Source: Pseudomonas sp. F(2018) (GTDB taxonomy: Bacteria; Pseudomonadota; Gammaproteobacteria; Pseudomonadales; Pseudomonadaceae). From it: 64,000 nucleotides of DNA. The position numbers and the translations under genes were made by a program. The notes below the pieces were generated by a model that saw nothing but the letters and a program-made list of their open reading frames with translations, was not told the origin of the DNA and did no database searches. Shown here one piece after another: positions 1-9,704 of this stretch; position 1 is the first letter of the stretch, and every line of letters begins with the position of its first letter. Where the stretch lies: NCBI RefSeq assembly GCF_005508865.1, contig NZ_SCOM01000001.1, positions 372,001 to 436,000 on the forward strand. The letters run 5' to 3'.

Positions 1-521
1 TCATCGGCGAGACGGCCGAGATCGGCAATGACGTCACCCTCTATCAGGGGGTGACCCTGGGTGGCACCAGCTGGAACAAGGGCAAGCGCCATCCGACGTT
101 GGAGGATGGCGTGGTGGTCGGTGCCGGTGCCAAGGTGCTCGGCCCGTTCACCGTCGGTGCCGGCGCCAAGGTCGGCTCCAATGCGGTGGTGACCAAAGAG
201 GTGCCGGCAGGTGCCACTGTGGTTGGCATCCCCGGGCGGATCATTGCCAAGAGTGACGATGAGCAGGAGGCCAAGCGCCAGGCCATGGCCGAGAAGCTCG
301 GTTTCGATGCCTACGGTGTCGGCCAGGACATGCCCGATCCGGTGGCGCGCGCCATCGGCCAGCTGCTCGACCACCTGCATGCGGTCGATGGGCGCCTGGA
401 GGGCATGTGCTCGGCGCTCAAGGCGCTGGGTAGCGACTACTGCGCCAAGGAGCTGCCGGCGCTGCGCGATGAGGACTTCGCCGATGTGTGCAAGGAGCAG
501 GGCGACAAGCCGGCTGCCTGA
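1..521 (+). CDS. cysE: Serine O-acetyltransferase, C-terminal part (5' end outside window)
   Basis: The open frame enters from the left edge and ends at TGA 519-521. The visible part starts [16 protein letters not shown] and continues through the hexapeptide-repeat (left-handed beta-helix) acyltransferase core, including [17 protein letters not shown] and the IPGRII that closes the fold. CysE makes O-acetylserine from serine and acetyl-CoA, the first step of cysteine synthesis. A tail of about 85 residues follows the helix, longer than in enterobacterial CysE but usual in Pseudomonas. It sits directly upstream of iscR, which fits its role, since cysteine is the sulfur source for IscS. Product is clear; only the N-terminus is missing. 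Confidence 0.93.
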   Translation, partial: IGETAEIGNDVTLYQGVTLGGTSWNKGKRHPTLEDGVVVGAGAKVLGPFTVGAGAKVGSNAVVTKEVPAGATVVGIPGRIIAKSDDEQEAKRQAMAEKLGFDAYGVGQDMPDPVARAIGQLLDHLHAVDGRLEGMCSALKALGSDYCAKELPALRDEDFADVCKEQGDKPAA

Positions 522-562
522 CGACGCATAGTCTGCTATCATTCGCGCCCCGCATTGCCGCT

Positions 563-587
563 ATACCCGACTGCTTTAATCGGTCTT
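563..587 (+). promoter_or_regulatory. IscR type 1 box, upstream copy
   Basis: The sequence ATACCCGACTGCTTTAATCG and the following GTCTT match the known type 1 IscR motif (ATASYYGACTRWWWYAGTCRRSTAT) at most positions, with the right half weaker (AATC for AGTC). It abuts a second, better box. Tandem boxes are expected where [2Fe-2S]-IscR represses its own operon. Confidence 0.7.
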
Positions 588-620
588 ATAGTTGACCTAA
601 ATAGTCGGAAAAGAGGATAC
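588..620 (+). promoter_or_regulatory. isc operon promoter overlapped by second IscR box
   Basis: ATAGTTGACCTAAATAGTCG at 588-607 plus GAAAA matches the type 1 IscR motif, with GAC and AGTCGG conserved. A sigma-70 promoter TTGACC (592-597), 17-base spacer and GGATAC (615-620) lies on top of it, so IscR bound here would cover the -35 element. This is the arrangement of autorepression known for isc operons. Confidence 0.78.
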
Positions 621-655
621 TTGCGGCAACTCAGCTCACCCGTGGTGCGATAACC

Positions 656-1147
656 ATGCGTCTGACCACCAAAGGCCGCTACGCCGTCACAGCCATGCTC
701 GATCTGGCGTTGCATGCCCAGAGCGGGCCTGTGTCGTTGGCGGACATCTCCGAGCGGCAGGGCATTTCCCTGTCCTATCTGGAGCAGCTGTTCGCCAAAT
801 TGCGCCGCGGCAACCTGGTCAGCAGCGTGCGTGGTCCTGGTGGTGGCTATCAGCTGTCGCGCGACATGCGGGTGATCCAGGTGGCGCAAGTGATCGACGC
901 GGTGAACGAATCGGTCGACGCCACTCGTTGCCAGGGCATGGGCGATTGCCACTCCGGTGACACCTGCCTGACCCACCATCTGTGGTGCGACCTCAGTCAG
1001 CAGATTCACGAATTTCTCAGCGGCATCAGCCTGGCTGATCTGGTGACCCGGCGCGAAGTGCAGGAAGTCGCCCAGCGTCAGGATCAGCGCCGTTGTAACG
1101 GCAGGACGCCGCAGCTGGACAAGATCGAAGCGTCCGCCATCGAGTGA
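656..1147 (+). CDS. iscR: Iron-sulfur cluster-sensing transcription regulator IscR
   Basis: Rrf2-family regulator of 163 residues that represses the isc operon when it carries a [2Fe-2S] cluster. It opens with [18 protein letters not shown], the conserved winged-helix start, with the recognition region in about residues 25-70. The cluster ligands Cys92, Cys98, Cys104 and His107 ([18 protein letters not shown]) are all present at the positions known from E. coli. It is the first gene of the isc operon, 31 bases before iscS, behind two IscR boxes, so autoregulation is very likely. The C-terminal tail after residue 140 is polar and variable. Confidence 0.97.
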   Translation: MRLTTKGRYAVTAMLDLALHAQSGPVSLADISERQGISLSYLEQLFAKLRRGNLVSSVRGPGGGYQLSRDMRVIQVAQVIDAVNESVDATRCQGMGDCHSGDTCLTHHLWCDLSQQIHEFLSGISLADLVTRREVQEVAQRQDQRRCNGRTPQLDKIEASAIE

Positions 1148-1178
1148 GCAGGGCGCCTGCCTGAATAGGAGATACCTG

Positions 1179-2393
1179 ATGAGATTGCCGATTTACCTCG
1201 ATTACTCCGCCACCACCCCGGTCGACCCGCGCGTGGCGCAGAAGATGAGCGAGTGCCTGCTGGTGGATGGCAATTTTGGCAACCCGGCATCGCGCTCCCA
1301 CGTCTTTGGCTGGAAGGCCGAGGAAGCGGTCGAGAACGCCCGCCGCCAGGTCGCCGAGCTGGTCAATGCCGACCCGCGCGAGATCGTCTGGACCTCCGGT
1401 GCTACCGAGTCCGACAACCTGGCCATCAAGGGTGTCGCGCACTTCTACAGCACCAAGGGCAAGCACATCATCACCTCGAAGATCGAGCACAAGGCGGTGC
1501 TGGACACGGCGCGCCAGCTGGAGCGCGAAGGCTTCGAAGTGACCTATCTCGAGCCGGGCGAAGACGGTCTGGTAACGCCGGCCATGGTCGAGGCGGCGCT
1601 GCGCGAGGACACCATTCTGGTGTCGATCATGCACGTCAACAACGAGATTGGCACCGTCAACGATATCGCAGCCATCGGTGAGCTGACCCGCTCCCGCGGC
1701 GTGCTGTTCCATGTCGATGCGGCGCAGTCCACCGGCAAGGTCGAGATCAATCTGGAGAAGCTGAAGGTCGACCTGATGTCCTTCTCCGCCCACAAGACCT
1801 ACGGTCCGAAGGGCGTCGGCGCCCTGTACGTGCGTCGCAAGCCGCGCGTGCGTCTGGAGGCCCAGACCCACGGTGGCGGTCACGAGCGTGGCATGCGTTC
1901 CGGCACCCTGGCCACGCACCAGTGCGTCGGCATGGGCGAGGCCTTCCGCATCGCCAAGGAAGAGATGGCGCAGGAAAACCAGCGCGTGCTGGCGCTGCGT
2001 GATCGCTTCTACAAGCAGCTCGAGGGCATGGAAGAGCTGTACGTCAACGGCAGCCTGACCCAGCGCGTGCCGCACAACCTGAACCTCAGCTTCAACTACG
2101 TCGAAGGCGAGTCGCTGATCATGGCGCTCAAGGACCTGGCGGTTTCCTCCGGTTCCGCCTGTACCTCCGCCTCGCTGGAGCCGTCCTACGTGCTGCGCGC
2201 CCTGGGGCGCAACGACGAGCTGGCGCACAGCTCGATCCGTTTCACCTTCGGGCGCTTCACCACCGAGGAAGAAGTCGATTACGCGGCCAGCAAAGTGGCC
2301 GGTGCGGTGAACAAGCTGCGTGAGCTGTCGCCGCTGTGGGACATGTTCAAAGAGGGTGTCGACATCTCCAAGGTCGAATGGCGGGCACACTGA
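1179..2393 (+). CDS. iscS: Cysteine desulfurase IscS
   Basis: PLP enzyme of 404 residues that converts cysteine to alanine and passes the sulfur as persulfide to IscU, and to other acceptors such as tRNA thiolation enzymes. The PLP lysine is Lys206 ([12 protein letters not shown]) and the catalytic Cys328 sits in the mobile loop [10 protein letters not shown]. The cofactor-contacting motifs TSGATESDN and HVDAAQ are present. Length and residue numbering match E. coli IscS. It is the second gene of the operon, with AGGAG-like bases ahead of its ATG. No oddities seen. Confidence 0.98.
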   Translation: MRLPIYLDYSATTPVDPRVAQKMSECLLVDGNFGNPASRSHVFGWKAEEAVENARRQVAELVNADPREIVWTSGATESDNLAIKGVAHFYSTKGKHIITSKIEHKAVLDTARQLEREGFEVTYLEPGEDGLVTPAMVEAALREDTILVSIMHVNNEIGTVNDIAAIGELTRSRGVLFHVDAAQSTGKVEINLEKLKVDLMSFSAHKTYGPKGVGALYVRRKPRVRLEAQTHGGGHERGMRSGTLATHQCVGMGEAFRIAKEEMAQENQRVLALRDRFYKQLEGMEELYVNGSLTQRVPHNLNLSFNYVEGESLIMALKDLAVSSGSACTSASLEPSYVLRALGRNDELAHSSIRFTFGRFTTEEEVDYAASKVAGAVNKLRELSPLWDMFKEGVDISKVEWRAH

Positions 2394-2441
2394 TTTTCGA
2401 GTCGCCTGTAGAGCGGCACCTGATGAGAGAGGATTTGCAAC

Positions 2442-2828
2442 ATGGCATACAGTGAAAAGGTCATCGACCATTACGAAAACCCGCGCAACGTCGGCAAGAT
2501 GGATGCCGAGGACCCGAATGTCGGTACCGGCATGGTCGGCGCCCCGGCGTGTGGCGACGTGATGCGTCTGCAGATCAAGGTCAACGAGCAGGGCGTGATC
2601 GAAGACGCCAAGTTCAAGACCTACGGCTGCGGTTCGGCCATCGCCTCCAGCTCCCTCGCCACCGAGTGGATGAAGGGCAAGACCCTGGATGAGGCCGAGT
2701 CGATCAAGAACACCCAGCTGGCCGAAGAACTGGCCCTGCCGCCGGTGAAGATCCACTGCTCCGTGCTCGCCGAAGACGCCATCAAGGCCGCCGTGCACGA
2801 CTACAAGCAGAAGAAAGGTCTGCTCTGA
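2442..2828 (+). CDS. iscU: Iron-sulfur cluster scaffold IscU
   Basis: Scaffold of 128 residues on which the [2Fe-2S] cluster is built from IscS sulfur. Cys37, Cys63 and Cys106 with Asp39 and His105 form the assembly site. LPPVK at residues 99-103 is the HscA recognition motif, so hand-off to the HscA/HscB chaperones encoded downstream is expected. The gene lies 48 bases after iscS and 16 before iscA. Full length, ordinary composition. Confidence 0.98.
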   Translation: MAYSEKVIDHYENPRNVGKMDAEDPNVGTGMVGAPACGDVMRLQIKVNEQGVIEDAKFKTYGCGSAIASSSLATEWMKGKTLDEAESIKNTQLAEELALPPVKIHCSVLAEDAIKAAVHDYKQKKGLL

Positions 2829-2844
2829 TCCCGAGGAGTCGCTA

Positions 2845-3168
2845 ATGGCCATCACCATGACTGAAGCCGCCGCTCGCCATGTGCAGCGCTCGATCGACGG
2901 GCGTGGCAAGGGCGAGGGCATTCGCCTGGGAGTGCGTACCACCGGTTGTTCGGGCCTGGCCTACGTGCTGGAGTTCGTCGACGAGGTAGCGGGCGAGGAT
3001 CAGGTGTTCGAAAGCTTCGGGGTCAAGGTGATCATCGATCCGAAGAGCCTGACCTACCTGGATGGCACCGAGCTGGACTTCGTCCGCGAAGGCCTCAACG
3101 AGGGCTTCAAGTTCAACAACCCCAACGTGCGCGGCGAATGCGGCTGCGGCGAGAGCTTCAACGTCTGA
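2845..3168 (+). CDS. iscA: A-type iron-sulfur carrier IscA
   Basis: A-type carrier of 107 residues, thought to deliver clusters, especially [4Fe-4S], to target proteins. The three family cysteines are Cys35 (TTGCSGLAY), Cys99 and Cys101 (ECGCGESF near the C-terminus). AGGAG lies just ahead of the ATG. It follows iscU closely and is followed after 8 bases by hscB, inside the isc transcription unit. Confidence 0.97.
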   Translation: MAITMTEAAARHVQRSIDGRGKGEGIRLGVRTTGCSGLAYVLEFVDEVAGEDQVFESFGVKVIIDPKSLTYLDGTELDFVREGLNEGFKFNNPNVRGECGCGESFNV

Positions 3169-3176
3169 GGCTGGTT

Positions 3177-3698
3177 GTGGGTAGTCCCTGTCATTTCGCC
3201 CTGTTCGAGTTGCAGCCCGCGTTCCGTGTGGATCAGACGCAGCTGGCCGCGCGCTATCGCGAGCTGGCCAAGGCCGTCCATCCGGACCGTTTCGCCGATG
3301 CCGGCGAGCGCGAGCAGCGTCTGGCGCTGGAGCAGTCGGCCAGCCTCAACGAGGCCTACCAGACCCTGAAGAGCGGGCCGCGTCGCGCGCTCTACCTGTT
3401 GGCTCTGGGTGGCCGTGAGCTGCCGCTGGAAGTGACGGTGCAGGATCCCGAGTTCCTCCTCCAGCAGATGCGCTGGCGCGAGGAGCTGGAAGACCTGCAG
3501 GACAGCGCCGACCTGGCCGGCGTGGCGGCGTTCAAGAAGCGCTTGAAAGCGGCTCAGGACGAGCTGGACGAAGATTTCTCCGCCTGCTGGAACGATGCCG
3601 CGCGACGCGAAGAGGCCGAGCGCCTGGTGCGTCGCATGCAGTTCCTCGACAAGCTGGCCCACGAAGTGCGCGATCTGGAAGAGCGCCTCGACGACTAA
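3177..3698 (+). CDS. hscB: Fe-S assembly J-domain co-chaperone HscB
   Basis: Co-chaperone of 173 residues that delivers IscU to HscA and stimulates its ATPase. The N-terminal J-domain has the His-Pro-Asp signature at residues 35-37 ([11 protein letters not shown]), and the C-terminal three-helix domain that binds IscU follows. I chose the GTG at 3177 ([12 protein letters not shown]), 8 bases after the iscA stop; the frame stays open upstream, but only inside iscA. It precedes hscA by 42 bases. Confidence 0.94.
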   Translation: MGSPCHFALFELQPAFRVDQTQLAARYRELAKAVHPDRFADAGEREQRLALEQSASLNEAYQTLKSGPRRALYLLALGGRELPLEVTVQDPEFLLQQMRWREELEDLQDSADLAGVAAFKKRLKAAQDELDEDFSACWNDAARREEAERLVRRMQFLDKLAHEVRDLEERLDD

Positions 3699-3740
3699 CC
3701 CGGCGCAGCCTCGCGCTGCGCGCCTGACATCTAGAGCACC

Positions 3741-5609
3741 ATGGCCCTACTGCAGATCGCCGAGCCCGGGCAGAGCCCGCAACCCCATCAGCGCCGCCTG
3801 GCGGTGGGCATCGACCTGGGCACCACCAATTCGCTGGTCGCCGCCGTGCGCAGCGGCCTTTCCGAGCCGCTGGCCGATGCCGATGGGCGAGTGATCCTGC
3901 CGTCGGCCGTGCGCTATCACGCCGATCGCGTCGAGGTGGGCGCTTCCGCCAAGGCCGCCGCCGCGCTGGACCCGCTGAACACCGTGCTGTCGGTCAAGCG
4001 CCTGATGGGGCGCGGTGTGGCGGACGTCAAGCAGCTCGGCGACCAGCTGCCCTATCGTTTCGCCGAGGGCGAGTCGCACATGCCGTTCATCGAGACGGTG
4101 CAGGGTGCCAAGAGCCCGGTGGAGGTGTCGGCGGAGATTCTCCGCTCCCTGCGTCAGCGTGCCGAAGCCGCGCTGGGGGGTGAGCTGGTCGGTGCGGTGA
4201 TCACCGTGCCGGCCTATTTCGACGATGCCCAGCGCCAGGCCACCAAGGACGCCGCGCGCCTGGCCAATCTCAACGTGCTGCGTCTGCTCAACGAGCCGAC
4301 CGCAGCTGCTGTTGCCTATGGTCTGGACAAGGGCGCCGAGGGCGTCGTGGCCATTTATGACCTCGGTGGTGGCACCTTCGATATTTCCGTGCTGCGCCTG
4401 ACCCGTGGCGTATTCGAGGTGCTGGCGACCGGCGGTGATAGCGCCCTGGGCGGCGATGACTTCGACCATGCCATCGCCGGCTGGATCATCGAGCAGGCCG
4501 GCCTGTCCCATGATCTCGATCCGGCTGCCCAGCGCCGCCTGCTGCAGGCTGCCTGTGCGGCGAAGGAGGCGCTGACCGATACCGATAGCGTGTCGGTGGC
4601 TCACGATGGCTGGTCCGGCGAGCTGAGTCGGGCGCAGTTCCAGGCGCTGATCGAACCGATGATTGTCCGCAGCCTCAAGGCCTGCCGTCGCGCGGTGCGC
4701 GACGCGAACATCGAGATCGAAGAGGTCGAGGCGGTGGTCATGGTCGGTGGCTCCACCCGCGTGCCGCGCGTGCGCGAGGCGGTGGGCGAGCTGTTCGGTC
4801 GCGCGCCGCTGACCGATATCGATCCGGATCAGGTGGTGGCCATCGGCGCTGCCATCCAGGCCGACACCTTGGCTGGCAATCAGCGCGGCAATGGCGAGGA
4901 GCTGTTGCTGCTCGACGTGATTCCGCTGTCCCTGGGGCTGGAGACCATGGGTGGGCTGATGGAGAAGGTCATTCCGCGCAACACCACCATCCCGGTGGCG
5001 CGTGCCCAGGATTTCACCACCTACAAGGACGGCCAGAGCGCCATGGCCATCCAGGTGCTGCAGGGCGAGCGCGAGCTGGTCAAGGACTGCCGTTCCCTGG
5101 CGCGCTTCGAGCTGCGCGGCATTCCGCCGATGGTTGCCGGGGCGGCGAAGATTCGTGTGACTTTCCAGGTCGACGCCGACGGCCTGCTCAGTGTCGCCGC
5201 GCGCGAATTGGGTTCCGGTGTGGAGGCGAGCATCCAGGTCAAGCCGTCCTACGGCCTGACTGATGGCGAGATCGCGCGCATGCTGCAGGACTCCTTCAGC
5301 AATGCGGGTGGCGACAAGGCTGCTCGCGCGTTGCGTGAACAGCAGGTCGAGGCCGAGCGCCTGCTCGAGGCCGTGCAGTCGGCACTGGAGGTTGATGGCC
5401 AGCGCCTGCTCGACGAAGACGAGCGAATCGCCATTCTGGCGGCCATGGAACAGCTGCGAGCTCTGGCGGTTGGCGACGATACGCATGCCATCGAGCAGCA
5501 GACCAAGCGTCTGTCGCAGATCACCGACGCTTTTGCCGCTCGGCGGATGGACTCGACGGTGAAAGCCGCCCTGGCGGGGCGCAATCTGAATGAAATCGAG
5601 GATAACTGA
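3741..5609 (+). CDS. hscA: Hsp70-type chaperone HscA for Fe-S cluster transfer
   Basis: Specialised Hsp70 of 622 residues that uses ATP to release the cluster from IscU. The nucleotide-binding domain shows [32 protein letters not shown] and [14 protein letters not shown]. The substrate-binding domain, which recognises the LPPVK of IscU, begins near residue 385 ([14 protein letters not shown]). The N-terminus is about 20 residues longer than DnaK, as usual for HscA. Its TGA overlaps the fdx ATG by one base, implying translational coupling. Confidence 0.97.
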   Translation: MALLQIAEPGQSPQPHQRRLAVGIDLGTTNSLVAAVRSGLSEPLADADGRVILPSAVRYHADRVEVGASAKAAAALDPLNTVLSVKRLMGRGVADVKQLGDQLPYRFAEGESHMPFIETVQGAKSPVEVSAEILRSLRQRAEAALGGELVGAVITVPAYFDDAQRQATKDAARLANLNVLRLLNEPTAAAVAYGLDKGAEGVVAIYDLGGGTFDISVLRLTRGVFEVLATGGDSALGGDDFDHAIAGWIIEQAGLSHDLDPAAQRRLLQAACAAKEALTDTDSVSVAHDGWSGELSRAQFQALIEPMIVRSLKACRRAVRDANIEIEEVEAVVMVGGSTRVPRVREAVGELFGRAPLTDIDPDQVVAIGAAIQADTLAGNQRGNGEELLLLDVIPLSLGLETMGGLMEKVIPRNTTIPVARAQDFTTYKDGQSAMAIQVLQGERELVKDCRSLARFELRGIPPMVAGAAKIRVTFQVDADGLLSVAARELGSGVEASIQVKPSYGLTDGEIARMLQDSFSNAGGDKAARALREQQVEAERLLEAVQSALEVDGQRLLDEDERIAILAAMEQLRALAVGDDTHAIEQQTKRLSQITDAFAARRMDSTVKAALAGRNLNEIEDN

Positions 5610-5950
5610 TGCCACAGGTCATTTTTCTGCCGCACGAGAAGTTCTGTCCTGACGGTATGGTCGTGGAGGCCGAGCCCGGTACTTCCATTCTCGAGCTGGC
5701 TCACGAGCATCACATCGAGATGGAGAGTGCCTGTGGCGGCGTCTGCGCCTGCACCACCTGCCACTGCATCATTCGCGAGGGTTTCGACTCGCTGGAAGAG
5801 GCGGATGAGCTGGAGGAAGACTTCCTCGATCGGGCCTGGGGTCTGGAGGCGCAATCGCGTCTGGCTTGCCAGGCTGTCGTCGGCACCGAAGACCTGACCG
5901 TCGAGATCCCGAAATACTCGCTCAACCACGCTGCCGAAGCGCCGCACTGA
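5609..5950 (+). CDS. fdx: ISC-type [2Fe-2S] ferredoxin
   Basis: Adrenodoxin-like ferredoxin of 113 residues that supplies electrons to cluster assembly. The ligands Cys42, Cys48, Cys51 (in SACGGVCACTTCHC) and Cys87 (LACQAVVG) match the E. coli numbering; Cys46 is an additional conserved thiol. The ATG overlaps the hscA stop (TGATG). It is followed 14 bases later by iscX. Confidence 0.96.
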   Translation: MPQVIFLPHEKFCPDGMVVEAEPGTSILELAHEHHIEMESACGGVCACTTCHCIIREGFDSLEEADELEEDFLDRAWGLEAQSRLACQAVVGTEDLTVEIPKYSLNHAAEAPH

Positions 5951-5964
5951 GTCAAGGAGCCGAC

Positions 5965-6165
5965 ATGAGCCTGAAATGGACCGATGTGTTGGATATCGCC
6001 ATCGAGCTGGCCGAGAGCAAGGCGGATGTCGATCCGCGCTACGTCAACTTCGTCGATCTGCACCGCTGGGTGCTGGCCTTGCCGGATTTCGCCGATGATC
6101 CGCAGCGCGGTGGCGAGAAGGTGCTGGAGGCCATCCAGGCGGCCTGGATCGAAGAGCTCGACTGA
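5965..6165 (+). CDS. iscX: Fe-S assembly protein IscX
   Basis: Small acidic protein of 66 residues (YfhJ family) that binds IscS and iron and tunes desulfurase activity. It starts MSLKWTDVLDIAIEL, and the family motif DPRYVNFVDLHRWV is present. The ATG at 5965 is preceded by AAGGAG at the right distance. The frame is open further upstream, but that overlaps fdx and matches nothing. Last gene of the isc operon. Confidence 0.95.
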   Translation: MSLKWTDVLDIAIELAESKADVDPRYVNFVDLHRWVLALPDFADDPQRGGEKVLEAIQAAWIEELD

Positions 6166-6208
6166 GCCGCCGCACCGCTTCAGGGCGCGGCCCTACGCAT
6201 TTCCCCCT

Positions 6209-6239
6209 AACCCGCGTATAATTCGCGGGTTTAATTTTT
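6209..6239 (+). terminator. Hairpin between isc operon and ndk; loop carries a TATAAT
   Basis: AACCCGCG (6209-6216) pairs with CGCGGGTT (6224-6231), followed by TAATTTTT, which looks like a Rho-independent terminator ending the isc operon. The 7-base loop contains a perfect TATAAT (6217-6222), so the same DNA may be the -10 element of the ndk promoter. The matching -35 position (TACGCA, 6194-6199) is weak. Which role dominates cannot be told from sequence. Confidence 0.6.
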
Positions 6240-6263
6240 CGCTTTAACTTTCTGGAGCTTCAC

Positions 6264-6695
6264 ATGGCCGTTCAACGCACTTTCTCCATCATCAAGCCGG
6301 ATGCCGTTGCCAAAAACGTCATCGGTGAAATCACCACCCGTTTCGAGAAGGCCGGCCTGCGCGTCGTTGCTTCCAAGATGGTTCAGCTGTCCGAGCGTGA
6401 AGCCGCCGGTTTCTACGCCGAGCACAGCGAGCGTGGCTTCTTCAAAGATCTGGTTGCCTTCATGACTTCCGGTCCGGTCATCGTCCAGGTTCTGGAAGGC
6501 GAAGACGCCGTTCTGAAGAACCGTGAGCTGATGGGCGCCACCAACCCGAAAGAAGCTGCTGCCGGCACCATCCGCGCCGACTTCGCCGTTTCCATCGACG
6601 AGAACGCCGTACACGGTTCCGATTCCGAGGCTTCCGCCGCTCGCGAAATCGCGTACTTCTTCTCCGCCACCGAGGTGTGCGCTCGCATTCGCTAA
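6264..6695 (+). CDS. ndk: Nucleoside diphosphate kinase
   Basis: Enzyme of 143 residues that moves the gamma-phosphate from ATP to other nucleoside diphosphates through a phospho-histidine. His117 in NAVHGSDS is the catalytic residue. [10 protein letters not shown] at the N-terminus and the NP and GTIRADF segments are standard. Full length. It sits between the isc operon and rlmN, the usual Pseudomonas order. Confidence 0.98.
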   Translation: MAVQRTFSIIKPDAVAKNVIGEITTRFEKAGLRVVASKMVQLSEREAAGFYAEHSERGFFKDLVAFMTSGPVIVQVLEGEDAVLKNRELMGATNPKEAAAGTIRADFAVSIDENAVHGSDSEASAAREIAYFFSATEVCARIR

Positions 6696-6719
6696 GCGCG
6701 AACCGGCGAGGGTGAATCC

Positions 6720-7865
6720 ATGACTGATGTTGCCAAGACCAACCTGCTGGGGCTGACCCAGCCCGAGATGGAAAGCTTCTTCGAGAGCATCGGGGAAAAG
6801 CGTTTCCGTGCCGGTCAGGTCATGAAGTGGATTCACCATTTTGGCATCGAGGATTTCGACGCCATGAGCAATCTCGGCAAGGCTCTGCGCGAAAAGCTCA
6901 GCGCCTGCGCCGAGATTCGCGGTCCCGAGATCGTCAGTCAGGATATCTCCAGCGACGGCACCCGCAAGTGGGTGGTGCGCGTGGCGTCCGGCAGCTGCGT
7001 CGAGACCGTGTACATCCCGCAAGGCGGCCGTGGCACCCTCTGTGTGTCGTCCCAGGCCGGCTGTGCGCTGGATTGCAGCTTCTGTTCCACCGGCAAGCAG
7101 GGCTTCAACAGCGATCTGACTGCCGCGGAAATCATCGGCCAGGTGTGGATCGCCAACAAATCCTTCGGCACCGTACCGGCCAAGATCGACCGTGCCATCA
7201 CCAACGTGGTGATGATGGGCATGGGCGAACCCCTGCTGAATTTCGACAATGTCGTACCGGCCATGCAGATCATGATGGATGATCTGGGCTACGGCATCTC
7301 CAAGCGCAAGGTGACCCTGTCCACCTCTGGCGTGGTGCCGATGATCGACAAGCTGGCGACCGTCACCGACGTGTCCCTGGCCCTGTCGCTGCACGCACCG
7401 AACGACGAGCTGCGCAACCAGTTGGTGCCGCTCAACAAGAAGTATCCGCTGGAAGTACTGTTGGCGTCTTGCCGTCGCTACATCGAGGGTCTGGGCGAGA
7501 AGCGTTTCCTGACCGTCGAGTACACCCTGCTCAAGGACGTCAACGACCAGCCGGAACATGCTGCGCAGATGATCGCACTTCTCAAGGATTTCCCTTGCAA
7601 GATCAATCTGATTCCGTTTAATCCCTTCCCCCACTCCGGTTACGAACGGCCGAGCAACAACGCCATTCGCCGCTTCCAGGATCTGCTGCACAAGGCCGGC
7701 TTCAATGTCACCGTGCGCACCACCCGTGGCGACGACATCGACGCCGCCTGCGGGCAGCTGGTCGGGCAAGTGCAGGACCGTACCCGTCGCAGTGAGCGTT
7801 ACATCGCCGTACGCCAGCTGGGTAACGAGGCCGCAGAGCCTCGCGATGCTGCTAATCGAAATTGA
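6720..7865 (+). CDS. rlmN: Dual-specificity 23S rRNA/tRNA adenine-C2 methyltransferase RlmN
   Basis: Radical-SAM enzyme of 381 residues that makes 2-methyladenosine in 23S rRNA (A2503) and in some tRNAs. The cluster motif CX3CX2C is at Cys115, Cys119 and Cys122 ([13 protein letters not shown]). The second methyl-carrying cysteine is in DIDAACGQL near the C-terminus. [12 protein letters not shown] is the SAM-binding GGE-like motif. It starts 24 bases after ndk; pilF follows after 13 bases. Confidence 0.96.
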   Translation: MTDVAKTNLLGLTQPEMESFFESIGEKRFRAGQVMKWIHHFGIEDFDAMSNLGKALREKLSACAEIRGPEIVSQDISSDGTRKWVVRVASGSCVETVYIPQGGRGTLCVSSQAGCALDCSFCSTGKQGFNSDLTAAEIIGQVWIANKSFGTVPAKIDRAITNVVMMGMGEPLLNFDNVVPAMQIMMDDLGYGISKRKVTLSTSGVVPMIDKLATVTDVSLALSLHAPNDELRNQLVPLNKKYPLEVLLASCRRYIEGLGEKRFLTVEYTLLKDVNDQPEHAAQMIALLKDFPCKINLIPFNPFPHSGYERPSNNAIRRFQDLLHKAGFNVTVRTTRGDDIDAACGQLVGQVQDRTRRSERYIAVRQLGNEAAEPRDAANRN

Positions 7866-7878
7866 AGGGGATTGGTTC

Positions 7879-8640
7879 ATGACCTTGCGCGCAGTGCTGT
7901 ATCTGTCTCTCGCATGTCTTCTGGTGGGCTGCGTTAGATTGGGTGGGGAAGTTGACCCGTTGAGCTCCTCTGAAGGGCGCGATGCTGCCCGCGATGCATA
8001 TATCCAGCTGGGGCTTGGGCATTTGCAGCAGGGATCTACTGAGAGGGCAAAGGAGCCTCTAAAAAAGGCGCTTGAGATCGACTCATCCAGCGCCGATGCG
8101 CATGCCATTCTGGGGTTAGTATTCCAGCAAGAAATGGAGCCTAAGCTGGCCGATGAGCATTTTCGGAAGGCTATCTCTCTAAGTCGTGGTGAGGCGCGCC
8201 TGCATAACAACTATGGGGGCTTTCTCTACGAACAGAAGCGTTATTCTGAGGCATTGGCGCAGTTCACTATCGCGTCCGAAGACACGTTGTACTCGGAGCG
8301 TTCTCGGGTATTCGAGAATCTCGGTTTGACCTCTCAGCAGATGGGGCAGCGTGAGCAGGCCAAGGTTTATTTCGAGCGAGCTCTACGGATGAACAGTAGT
8401 CGCCCCGTTGCTCTGCTGCAGATGGCACAGATGTCGTTCGAGGACGGGCAATACGTCCCTGCTCGGACTTATTACAAAGGATTCAGTCGGCAGTCGAAGC
8501 AAACTCCCCAGAGTCTGTTGCTGGGTGTCCGCCTCGCCAAAGTCTTCGAAGACCGCGACCAGGCCGCCAGCCTCGGCCTGCAGTTGAAACGCCTCTATCC
8601 GGGCACCCCGGAATACCAGCAATACCTGTCGGAGCAGTGA
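7879..8640 (+). CDS. pilF: Type IV pilus outer-membrane pilotin lipoprotein PilF (PilW)
   Basis: TPR lipoprotein of 253 residues that guides the secretin PilQ to the outer membrane for type IV pilus assembly. The signal peptide ends in LLVGC (lipid-modified Cys18). At least five TPR-like repeats follow (for example AYIQLGLGHLQQG and AHAILGLVFQQE). I chose the ATG at 7879 because it gives the lipobox signal; the frame is open further upstream only inside rlmN. About 7880-8520 is rich in codons such as TTA, CTA, AGA and AGG, rare in neighbouring genes, and composition returns to normal after about 8520. The stop overlaps the rodZ ATG. Confidence 0.9.
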   Translation: MTLRAVLYLSLACLLVGCVRLGGEVDPLSSSEGRDAARDAYIQLGLGHLQQGSTERAKEPLKKALEIDSSSADAHAILGLVFQQEMEPKLADEHFRKAISLSRGEARLHNNYGGFLYEQKRYSEALAQFTIASEDTLYSERSRVFENLGLTSQQMGQREQAKVYFERALRMNSSRPVALLQMAQMSFEDGQYVPARTYYKGFSRQSKQTPQSLLLGVRLAKVFEDRDQAASLGLQLKRLYPGTPEYQQYLSEQ

Positions 8641-9704
8641 TGAAAGCTACGCATCCTGAAGTTGCTGCCGCGCCCCGGGTCAATCCGGGAGAGACGCTGC
8701 GCAAGGTGCGCGAAAGCCGAAACCTGGCGCTGAACGATGTCGCCGTGCAGCTGAACCTGACTGCCCAGGCTCTGCGTAACGTGGAGTCCGGGGCTTTCGA
8801 TCAGTTGCCAGGGCACACCTTCGCGCGTGGCTATATCCGTGCTTACGCCAAGTTGATGGGTATGGATCCCAGTCGTCTTGTCAGTGATTTTGACCAGTAC
8901 ACCGGCACCGACGCCAATGGCAGTAGTGTCGCCAGTCTGACTCGTATCGAAGAGCCTGCCCGGGTATCGCAGAGTCTGGTGAAGGTCTTCAGCATCGTGG
9001 CGCTGGCAGCTCTGGGCGGTGTTGGCTTCTTCTGGTGGCAGGGCGAGACCGCACGCCTTGGCGCCGGCTCGGTCAAGGCTCCTATCGAGCATGTCGAAGT
9101 GGAGGCCGCCGACGGCACCACCGAGATTCATCCGCTGGACGAGCCGGAGGACCAGGCAGTAGCCGAAGCTCAGGCCGAAGCGCCCATCGCCGATATGCCG
9201 CCTGCGGTTGACCCGGCGGCCATCGTCGAAGCGCCGCCAAGTGCCGAGACCAATCCTGCCGTTCCGGCAGAGTCTGCCGCCCAGCCAGCACCGGTTGTGC
9301 CCGCTGCGCCTCAGGCGTTGGCCAATGCCGAGCAACAGGCTCCTGCCGTCGCTGCGCCGCAATCGAGCGAGCCGGCTGTGACAGCGCAGGTTCCGGCTGC
9401 GACCACGCCAGCTACCGAGCCGACGGCTCCGGTCGCCAGCGCTCCGGTTGCCGCTGCTGCCGGTGAGGCTCTGGTCAATCTGCAATTCACCGCCGATTGC
9501 TGGACCCAGCTCACCGATGCCAATGGCAAGGTGCTGCTCAGTGCCCTCAAGCGTCGTGGCGACAGCGTCGAGCTGGTCGGCAAGGCCCCGCTGGAGCTGC
9601 GCTTGGGCTACGCCCGTGGCGCCGTCGTGCTGGTCAATGGCCAGCCGGTCGATGTCGCTTCCTCCACCCACGGTGAAACCGCCCGCCTCAAACTGGGGCA
9701 GTGA
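8640..9704 (+). CDS. rodZ: RodZ-like cell-shape protein (HTH, one TM, DUF4115)
   Basis: Protein of 354 residues with a cytoplasmic Cro-type helix-turn-helix (about residues 15-80), one membrane segment (about 114-133, [16 protein letters not shown]), a long Ala/Pro/Glu-rich periplasmic linker (about 145-275) and a C-terminal beta domain (DUF4115, about 280-350). RodZ couples MreB to the elongation machinery. ATGA overlap with pilF suggests coupling; a GTG three bases earlier is an alternative start. The same gene order (pilF-rodZ-ispG) is usual in Pseudomonas. Confidence 0.86.
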   Translation: MKATHPEVAAAPRVNPGETLRKVRESRNLALNDVAVQLNLTAQALRNVESGAFDQLPGHTFARGYIRAYAKLMGMDPSRLVSDFDQYTGTDANGSSVASLTRIEEPARVSQSLVKVFSIVALAALGGVGFFWWQGETARLGAGSVKAPIEHVEVEAADGTTEIHPLDEPEDQAVAEAQAEAPIADMPPAVDPAAIVEAPPSAETNPAVPAESAAQPAPVVPAAPQALANAEQQAPAVAAPQSSEPAVTAQVPAATTPATEPTAPVASAPVAAAAGEALVNLQFTADCWTQLTDANGKVLLSALKRRGDSVELVGKAPLELRLGYARGAVVLVNGQPVDVASSTHGETARLKLGQ

